Positions 55,784 to 64,000 of a stretch of 64,000 bases of DNA are shown here, piece by piece. A program made the translations under genes and the position numbers. The notes under the pieces were generated by a model. The model did not search any database. It had not been told where the DNA came from and saw only the letters and a list, made by a program, of their open reading frames with translations. The stretch spans positions 17,044,945 through 17,108,944 of the forward strand of contig NC_087079.1 of the NCBI RefSeq assembly GCF_026151205.1, in the 5' to 3' direction. This stretch comes from Bolinopsis microptera (Eukaryota; Ctenophora; Tentaculata; Lobata; Bolinopsidae). Positions within the stretch are counted from its first letter, which is position 1. Each line of letters begins with the position of its first letter.

Positions 55784-56578
55784 CAGATGGGTCATGGAGG
55801 GTTGGGGACTGTTTTGGAGTTGGAGAGCGTCCAGAGGCGGTTTACCCGTCTTATTGATGAGGTGGGTACTCTTCATACAGCTTGCAGTACTGGAATATCC
55901 TCAATCTGACAACGCTGGCAGAGCGGCGAATACATGGGTACTTATTGAGCTTTAAAGGTAACTAGGTGCGTTTGACTGGAATATGGATCGGGTTTGTTCA
56001 GATGAGCAGATTACTGGAGTCTTAATCTTGTTTCAACCAATAGGTATTAATAAGAGTGTAACTAAAAGTTAAGAAATCTCCGCAGTCTTCTTTTCTTCCG
56101 GAGCGAGTTCATTCCTTACTGGAACAAACTCCCTTCAGTGTCAAGAACTTGCTCGAACTGTTTTATGCTTTAAAGTTAGATTGGAAGGATTTAAGGAAAG
56201 AAATGTTTTCTAAAAACAGTGGAATTGTTTTTTATTTTGGAATTGTTTCGAATGAAGTTTTAGGTGAAAATTGAAAGGTCCCCAGTTATTTAGGCAATAT
56301 GGAGACAAATAATAGAATATCTTTGTTTCATCTTTTGTGGCAATGAAGCGTTTTCATAATCTTTATTACATCTGGGAAGTATTAATGAATTATATTATTT
56401 TATTGATAATGTATTATGATTTTTCTTTAATTATAAAATTTTAATTTGATAAATTATTAATGTATTGATGGAAAAATTTATTTATTTAAATTATTTTTTT
56501 AATTAGTGCAAATGATATTTTCGTAGACACTTGTGTTTGATGTTATGTCATTATCTTTACTTACTTACTTACTTCTAC
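55784..56578 (+). mobile_element. LINE C end, tandem copy 2 (many indels)
   Basis: Aligns to 51152-51935, including GGAGAGCGTCCAGAGGCGGT, CTTCCGGAGCGAG and the CTTA tail, but has numerous one-base insertions and deletions that destroy the frame that is open in copy 1. Confidence 0.8.
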
Positions 56579-57540
56579 TATGATAGTTAGGTAAGTAATG
56601 AATTCCTAATAGCATTATATTTACCTAATAAAATGCATAGCGTCAGGTGTAGCGATATGGTGTATTTTAGGAAGGAGACATTTTCTTTACGTACATCTTT
56701 ACACTTCCTAACATACCATGTAGACAGGATCATTGATACTCAGTAGGTAATATCCACTAGGACGTACAAGCCCGGTTAGATGTAAGTGTGACCTAGTAAA
56801 AAGCGATAGAAATCATCAAAAAGCATCCAGTATGTACTCTTCTTCGCATTTTTTCTTCTATTGTGTTGGTTGTTTTGATTTAATACACGTTATTTTTGGA
56901 CTTATTTCAGAGGTTTGTTTGCTTAAAAGTATGAAGGGACCTGCTACTGATTTTTTTTATAAGGTATTATAATTATATTGATGAGGCACCGAAATATTGT
57001 TCCTAAAGTCGTTTCTTTCCAGTTACTTAGTAATTATTTGGACGGGTCGCTAACTTACTAGATCAAAAGAGCGGTTCAGTTTGGTTTATCTGGTACAATT
57101 GTTGTGTACCGCTTCAGTTCGCTCTAATGTTAATGTTGGTAGGGTTTATGACCTCTTAAAGTCATTAAAAGAACCAGCTGAACAGGATGATTAGTTGGAG
57201 TTTTTATAATAAGTGTTGATTTCGCTCAAATGTTAATGTTAACAGTTGGAACACAGCTTTAAAAATCAAAGATTTTAGTATTTATATGTAAATCGTAATT
57301 ATCATTAATAAATGGTCTTACGGTAATATTAAAGTCAGTTAAGTTTAATACAGGCACATGAAGAAATATTAGTTGATAGTTTAATAGTTAACAGCTGATT
57401 AACAGTTTTATTAGTAATGTTATATTACAGCCTAAATGTTGATTACAGAATTGATTACCAGACGATTACAGGGGCCCATATGACAAAGGGTTTACAGTGT
57501 ACCATGCACTATTTAATACTCAATAGTAGATACAGTAGTT
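56579..57540. other. Non-coding part of tandem copy 2
   Basis: No gene. 56600-57310 is shared with copy 3 at 61290-62000 but not copy 1 (ATATCCACTAGGACGTACAA, GATGAGGCACCGAAA). Confidence 0.5.
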
Positions 57541-57544
57541 GTTG

Positions 57545-59285
57545 TTTGTCCTCCTCGCAATTTTCGTGGTCCTCTTGTTCCTCGTTGTGTTGTTGAAATG
57601 CTTCAACAGCCACTGTAACGTTCACCCAATGAAATCCTCTGAAATGTTAATAAGTTTGTCAGGTTCAACAGTTGGTATGAGCTTTATCTGGTCACACGTT
57701 GTTAATAATGAATAATATGAAACTATTATGCAATCTATACCAAAACAAATTATACCATTTCCTGGAAAATGTTAAAAAAGTAGGAAAGTTTTACCCATAT
57801 TAAACCAGTTGGTCAGTTGATGGTAGAGCTGCCGTTATGTTAAAGAGCTTATTCCAGGGTAAGGGGGAAAGTGAACCAGGAAATATCGTTACACATCTAC
57901 TTAACAGTTTCAGACTTCTAGCCTCCTCAAAAAGGTGTCATAAGAGTTTCTGTAACTTCTGTGTTTCTCGTGACGGTTCTTGTTTAAGCTTGGTTTCTTT
58001 TTCCTGGAACACAATCTTTGTTCCCTATATCTGCTTTTGGTCCCATTCAGTTCTTGTTAAAGAAGTGTCGTTATGAGTTTCTGTTCACTTCCTGTTAGTT
58101 TCCGTTCGGTTCTATTAAGCTTGGTTTCTTTTTCCTGGAGCACAAATCTTTGATTCCTACACTCTGCTTTGGTCCATTTAGTTCCTGTGTTAGATTACTG
58201 TTAGTTAGGATAGTGTGTCGTTTAAGAGTTGTCAGTCCTTTCCTGTAGTTTCCGATCTAGAGTTTTCGTTTGAGTTTCAGTTACTTTCTGTTAGTTTCTG
58301 TTCGGATTCTTGTTAGCTTGGTTTCTTTTTCCTGGAGCTCAATTCCTTGATTCCCTACACTATGCCTTGGTCCCATTCAGTTCAGTTAGAGTGTCGGTTA
58401 GAGTTTCTGTTTAACTTTCTGTAGTTTCTGTGCGGTTCTATTAAGCTTGGTTTCTTTTTTCTGGAAACAATATTTGTTTCCCTACACTCTGCTTCTTGGG
58501 TCCATTCAGTTCTGTTAGAGGGTCGTTTAGAGTTTCAGAGTCACTTCCTTGTAGTTTCTGTTCGGTTCTATTAAGCTTGGTTTTCTTTTTCCTGGTGCAC
58601 CCTTCTTTGATTCCCTACACTCTTGCTTCTGTCCCATTCAGGTTTGTTAGAGTGTTCGTTAAGAGTCTGTACTTCCTGTAGTTTCGTTTCGGTTCTATTA
58701 AGCTTGGTTTCTTTTTCCTGGAAGCTCAATCTATGATTCACTACACTCTAGTTTGGTCACATTTAGTTCTGTGTTAGTTTCCTTGTTCGTTAGGTATAGT
58801 GTGACGTGTTAAGAGTTGTAGTCCTTTCATGTTTAGTTCGATAGAGTTTCGTTTAGTGTTTCAGTCACTTTCCTGTAGTTTCGTTTCGGTTTTATTAAGC
58901 TTGGTTCATTTTTCTTGGAGCACTTTCTTTTGATTCCTTACACTCTTGCTTTTTTTTCCCATTCTGTTCTGTTTTTAAAGTGTTGCGTTTAGAGTTTCAG
59001 GTCACTTCCTGTAGTTTTCCGTCGGTTCTATTAAGCTTGGTTTCTTATTCCTGGAGCACTATCTTTTGATTTCCTACACTCGCCTTGGTCCCATTCAGTT
59101 CTGTTAGGTGTCGTTTAGAGTTTCCAAGTCACTTCCTGTAGTTTACCGTTCGGTCGATTAAGCTTGGTTTCTTTTTTCCTGGAGCACAATCTTTGTTTCC
59201 TACACTCTGCTTGGTCCATTGGCAGTTATCGAGATAGCCGATCACGGTCGCGGACACGGTCCGGGACCACTGTCTACCAGGGATC
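57545..59285 (-). pseudogene. Coiled-coil secreted-protein paralogue, tandem copy 2 (frames broken)
   Basis: Same two-exon layout as copy 1: array exon about 59285-57795 with about ten 126-bp units, donor at 57794-57793, last exon from about 57640 to 57545 (TTTCAG acceptor, then GATTTCATTGGG and CATTTCAACA). Single-base indels occur in nearly every unit, so no frame is longer than about 80 codons although the repeat consensus is fully coding. Confidence 0.65.
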
Positions 59286-60468
59286 ATATTCTGTATAATA
59301 ATAGTATCCCTGAATCAGCTAAAGTGAATAGTTTGATTGGTTACCTAGTTATATGAATTAGTTGTTTTGGTATTTGGATGCAATTAGTTTTCGTCTAGGC
59401 TTTAATTTATTGTAGCCGTAGTAATTTACTCCCCCCAAACCCCCTCCCCGGAATCAAACTATTGATTACGATTCAAATTGTGGTCTACTCGGATATAATT
59501 AGTTTCGTAATATTTGATTTAACTGTTATTCTGGGATCATTCATCCGGTTGGAAGAGACAAGGGACAAGTGAAACAAGCGAAGTTAGGTGTAAGGCAAAA
59601 TTTTCGGCGTCAACGCCATCTTCGGGCAAAATTTGTTATAATTTGTTTTAGGGGTATATAATAATTTGCTTCTATACTAGTTTAAATGGCTAAATTTAAA
59701 AATTACACACACTGAATACAGGTTACATCAAAATGGTATTGTACATTACATTGTAAAATAGTGAATTTGGTTCAACGTTTTTACACTCAGTCCAAGTCTT
59801 AATATTAAGAAAACCAGCAGGTTCGTGTGCTATTTGTTTAAATTGGTATTTGAATTTGTTGTAAAGAAATCCTTTAAGCTTTCTAGCTCTCTTCTTTGTA
59901 TTGTTACTAGGTTAATAATATTTATGTAGGTATCTTCTGTCCTTTACGTTTAATGGTGCTATATACAGTTAATTTCTAAAATACTTCGTAGAAATATCTG
60001 GTTCTATGTTATCGTGGAACTCTGAATAATGAGCAGCCAACGGGATTATTTCAGGGGGGGGTGGGGGGGGAATAGGTTAAAGGCTGTATTGACTGCTCTT
60101 CCGTGCTTGAAAAGTCTATGTGTTGCTGGTTTCTTTCCTTGTTTTTCACCTATTTATAGCTCTTGACATAATTTCACGTACTTTGTATTATGACACATTT
60201 TGGTTTGCGTCGTGTTTTGTTTTTGTGATGAGTGGCACATATGATACAGTTTGGTATGGTGCAGTGTGGTTTGTCGTGTGGTCGTGATGGGAACATATGA
60301 TCTCTGTGGAGTTTCTTACCTGGTCTGAATATGAATTGTTGAATTAATGGAGTGAATTGTTGAAAACGTTTTGTATGTACTATCACACAATTACGTTTCA
60401 TACACATTTCAATTTAAAACTAATAAACTCTCGCATACCCTATTTTATACTAACATCTTACACCACCT
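59286..60468. other. Non-coding end of tandem copy 2, with half foldback element
   Basis: Counterpart of 54601-55783. 59540-59720 is the half foldback element. Poly(C) near 59430 and poly(G) at 60054-60070 are absent from copy 1. Confidence 0.5.
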
Positions 60469-61275
60469 ATTGTGGAATCCAGTTGCGGCTCATGGAAGTT
60501 GGGGGGACTGTTTTGGAGCTGGAGATGCGGTCAGAGGCGGTTTACCCGTCTTATTGATGAAGGTGGGTCTTCTTCTTACAGCTGCAGATGGATATCCTCA
60601 ATTTGACAACGCTGGCTGAGCGGCGAATACATGGGGAACCTTATTGAAGCTTTTAAAAGATAACTAGTGGTGTTGACCTGAATTTGGATCGGGTTTGGTT
60701 TCAGAATGAGCAGATCTGGTCTTAATATAGTTTTCATCATTTAGGTGTAATAAGAGTCGTAAAACTTAATGTTAAGATATCTCCAGGTCTTCTTTTCTTC
60801 CGGAGCGAGGTCATTCTTTCTGGGGAACAAACTCCCTTCAGATTGTACAAGAAATGCTCGACAGTTTTAAGCTTTAAAGTTAGATTGGAAGGTTTTAAGA
60901 AGAAATGATTTCTAAAAACGTTGTAAATGATTTTTATTTTGGAAATGTTTCGAATGAAAGTTTTAGGGAATAATTGAAAGGTCCCAGTTATTAAGCAATA
61001 AGGAGACAACATAATTGAATATCTTTGGTTTCATCCTTTTGTGGCAAAGAAGCGTTTCATAAATCTTTATTCCCACTGGGAAGTTATTAATGAATTAATT
61101 ATGTATAGATAATTGTATTGATTTTATTAACTTAATAAATTTTTTTTCGATAAATTATTAATGTTGATGGAAAAAATATATTTATTTAAATTATTTTTTT
61201 ATTTAGTGCAATGATATTTTGTAGACCAATTGTGTTGATGTTATCGTCATAATCTTTACTTACTTACTTACTTAC
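60469..61275 (+). mobile_element. LINE C end, tandem copy 3 (many indels)
   Basis: Aligns to 51152-51935 and ends in CTTACTTACTTACTTAC at about 61257. The frame is broken by indels as in copy 2. Confidence 0.8.
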
Positions 61276-62232
61276 CTACTAATGTTAGTAGGTATAGTAT
61301 ATGATCCTCATTGAATTATATTTACCTATATATAATGCTTAGCGTAGGTGTAGCGATTGGTGATATTTTTAGAAGGAAGACATTTTACTCTACGTACATC
61401 TTTTACACCTCCTTAACCTTACCATTGTTGAAAGTATATTGATACTCAGTAGGTAATATCCACTAGGACGTACAAGCGGTTGATGTAAGATGACTAGTAA
61501 AAAGCGATTAGAAATCATCATAAAGCATCCATTATGTTCTCTTTCGCATTATTTCTCCATATTGTCGTTGGTTGTTGATTAACACGTTAATTTTGGACTT
61601 TATTCCAGCGGTTTTTTAGCTAAAAAAAGTATGGAAGGACACTGCTAATGATATTTTTTTTTTTCAGGTTTTATAATATATTTGATGAGGCACCGAAAAT
61701 ATTGATCCTAAAGTCGTCCTTTTTCCAGTTATTAGTAAACTTATTAGGACGGGTCGCTAACTTCAAGATCATAAGAGCAGTCAGTTGTTTATTATGCTAC
61801 AATTGTTGTCGTACCGCATTCAGTTTTCGCTTCTAAAGTAATGTTGGTAGGGTTCTATGACCTCATAAAGTTCATAAGAAAAGCTGACAGATGATTAGTT
61901 GGAGTTTTTTTATTAAAGTGTCTGATTTCGTCAAATGTTAATGTTAACAGTTGAACACAGCTTTTAAATCAAGATTTAGTATTATATGTAATTCGTAATT
62001 ATCATAATAAATGTTTAAGTCATATGTAAGTCAGTACAGTTTTAATACTTCACATAGAATATTATTAGTTGTAGTTAATAGTTAACTGCTGATAAAAGTA
62101 TACTAGTAATGTTAATATTACAGCTAAATGTTGATTACAGATGATTTAAGACGATTACAGGCCAATGACAAAGGTTACTGTGTTACCATGCACTTAATTA
62201 AAACTTCAATAGTACATAACAAGTTGTTGTTC
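61276..62232. other. Non-coding part of tandem copy 3
   Basis: No gene. Corresponds to 56579-57540 with scattered indels. Confidence 0.5.
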
Positions 62233-63935
62233 AGTCCTCCTCGCAATTTTCGTGGTCCTCTTGTTCCTCGTGGTGTTTGTTTGATGCTTCACCAGTCCCA
62301 CCTGTATCGTTTTACCCCAATGAATTCTCTGAAATGTTATAAGTTTGTCAGGTCAACAGTGGTATGAGCTTTATCTGGTTCACGTTGTAAATAATGATAA
62401 TATGAAACAATTATGCAATTTATACAAAACAATTATATTTCCTGGGAAATTTAAAAAAGTAGAAAGATTTACCTCATAACCCAGTTGGTTCAGTTGATTG
62501 TAGAGCGTGCCGTTTGTAAAGAGCTTATTCAGGTAAGGGGGAGTGAACAGAACGTCCCTTCTACTTTCAGTTTCCAGACTTCTAGCCTCATCCTAAAAAA
62601 AGTGTCATTAAGAGTTTCAGTCACTTCTGTAGTTTCTGTTCGGTTCTGTTAAGCTTGGTTTCTTTTTTCTGAACACAATCTTTGATTTCCTATACTCTGC
62701 TTTGGTCCAATTCAGTTCTCGTTAAAGTGTCGTTAAGAGTTTCAGTCACTTACTGTAGAATTTTCCGTTCGGTTCTATTAAGCTTGGTTTCTTTTTTCCT
62801 GGAGCACAATCTTTGATTCCCTACACTCTGCTTTGGTCCCAATTTAGTTCTGTGTTAGTTCCGTTTGTTCGGATAGAGTGTCGTTAAAGTTGTAGTCCTT
62901 TCCTGTAGTTCCGATAGAGTTTCGTTTAGAGTTTCAGTAATTTAGTAGTTTCGGTTCGGTTTTCTGTTAAGCTTGGTTTCTTTTTCCTGGAGCACAATCC
63001 TTGATTCCCTACACTCTGCCTGGTCCCATTCCAGTTCTGTTAGTGTGTCGTTTTGAGTTTCAGTTACTTTTGTTATTTCTGTTTCGGTTCTATTAAGCTT
63101 GGTTTCTGTTTTTCTGGAGAACAATCTTTGATTCCCTACACTCTGCCTTGGTCCAATCAGTTCTGTTAGTAGAGTGTTCGTTTAGAGTTTCAGTCACTTC
63201 TGTAGTTTTCTGTTCGGTTTCTATTAAAGCTTGGTATCCTTTTTCCTGGAGCACATTCTTTGTTCCCTACACTTGCTTTGGTCCCTTCGTTCTGTTTAGG
63301 AGTGTCGTTAAGAGTTTCAGTCACTTCCTGTGTTTCCGAGTCGGTTTTCCATTTAGATTGGTTGTCTTTTTTCCTGGATGCTCATCTGTGAATTCCCTAC
63401 ACTCTGGTTTTGGTCCCATATAGTTCTGTGTTAGTTCCTGTTAGTTTCGGATTAGAGTGTCGTTAAGAGTTGTAGTCCTTTCCTGTAGTTCCGTTAGAGT
63501 TTCGTTTAGAGTAGTCACTTCCTGTAGTTTCCGTTCGGTTCTATTAAGCTTGGTTCATTTTTTCTTGGCAGCACTATCTTTTGATTCCCCTACACTCTGC
63601 TTTTGTCCCATTCAGTTCTGTTAAAGTGTCGTTTAGAGTTTCAGTCACTTCTGTAGTTTCCGTTCGGTTCATATTAAGCTTGGTTTCTTTTTCTGGAGCA
63701 CAATTCTTTTGATTTCCTACACTATGCCTTGTCCCATTCAGTTTGTTAGAGTGTCGTTTAGTGTTTCAGGTCACTTCCTGTAGTTTCCGTTCGGTTCTAT
63801 TAAGCTGGTTTCTTTTTCCTGGGAGCCAATCTTTGTTTCCATTACACTCTGCATTCGGTCCCGATTGGCAGTATCGAGATAGGCACGATCACGGTCCGCG
63901 GCCACGGGTCCGCGGCCTGTTACAGATCTATTACT
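62233..63935 (-). pseudogene. Coiled-coil secreted-protein paralogue, tandem copy 3 (frames broken)
   Basis: Array exon from about 63935 to 62473, donor at 62472-62471, last exon about 62330-62233. The N-terminal edge reads DRDRAYLDTAN and leads into the 42-residue repeat. A CTGTAACAG acceptor candidate lies near 63925. The end block reads LETESRRDVLFTPPYLNKLF. The last exon gives VKH..., then HHEEQEDHENCEED and stop, the clearest copy of the C-terminal His/Glu-rich tail. Indels are frequent. Confidence 0.65.
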
Positions 63936-64000
63936 GTATAATATCAGTATCCCCTGAATCAAGCACACAGGGTGAATAGGTTGATTGGTTACCAGATCTA

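Larger units (their letters stand above)
51152..64000. repeat. Tandem segmental duplication, three copies of about 4.65 kb
   Basis: Copies start at about 51152, 55784 and 60469, each with ATTGTGGAATCCAG of the LINE C fragment. Within each copy the order is LINE C end and (CTTA)n; a variable section; the minus-strand exon with an F-[IV]-G module; the minus-strand coiled-coil array; a half foldback element; then conserved AT-rich DNA. Copy 1 alone has the zinc-knuckle fragment at 51.95-52.44 kb. Copies 2 and 3 share about 0.7 kb (56.58-57.3, 61.28-62.0) that copy 1 lacks. Copy 3 runs off the window. Confidence 0.9.

Overview
The window is nuclear DNA of an invertebrate animal. It is AT-rich, its genes are split by GT-AG introns, and it is crowded with LINE retrotransposons, foldback (MITE-like) elements, a tRNA-derived SINE, minisatellites and long poly(G)/poly(C) runs. 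No bacterial gene organisation, CRISPR array or rRNA operon is present. I cannot fix the phylum from sequence alone. Single-base indels are concentrated in some segments (about 17-20 kb and 55-64 kb), which looks like incompletely polished long-read assembly.

Layout. 0-1 kb: a low-complexity tract and a terminal exon of an unrecognised gene. 3.2-5.0 kb: an intact three-exon gene (+) for a secreted pentraxin-domain/coiled-coil protein. 6.9-10.7 kb: a CR1-like LINE (-) with an esterase-type ORF1. 11-17 kb: minisatellites, foldback elements and an interstitial telomere-like (TTAGGG)n hairpin. 17.2-39.0 kb: a nine-exon gene (+) for the mitochondrial glycine-cleavage T protein, aminomethyltransferase (AMT). 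39-43 kb: MITE-like debris. 43.1-50.3 kb: an older LINE, probably of the restriction-like-endonuclease type, interrupted by other LINE fragments and two head-to-tail endonuclease/RT LINEs, one with a 1000-codon open frame. 51.1-64 kb: a roughly 4.65 kb segment in three direct tandem copies, the third cut by the window end. Each copy carries, on the minus strand, two exons related to the 3.2 kb gene.

Two patterns stand out. First, AMT: four of its nine exons (3, 4, 7 and 9) have tandem arrays whose unit spans the 3' splice acceptor. Units of 35, 69, 63 and 25 bp are present in 3, 19, 9 and 80 copies. The 69- and 63-bp units are whole multiples of three, stop-free, and each contains a branch-point-like CTAAC, a polypyrimidine tract and an AG, so the transcript would carry 19 and 9 successive in-frame acceptors at those exons. 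Two more arrays lie inside AMT introns.

Second, a 42-residue heptad-like, N-glycosylation-rich repeat is encoded on the minus strand of three arrays at 53-64 kb, where indels hide it from ORF calling. It is followed by the same C-terminal modules (DVLF-x-PPY, then an F-[IV]-G exon) as the secreted gene at 3.2 kb. The window therefore holds a small expanding family of extracellular coiled-coil proteins.
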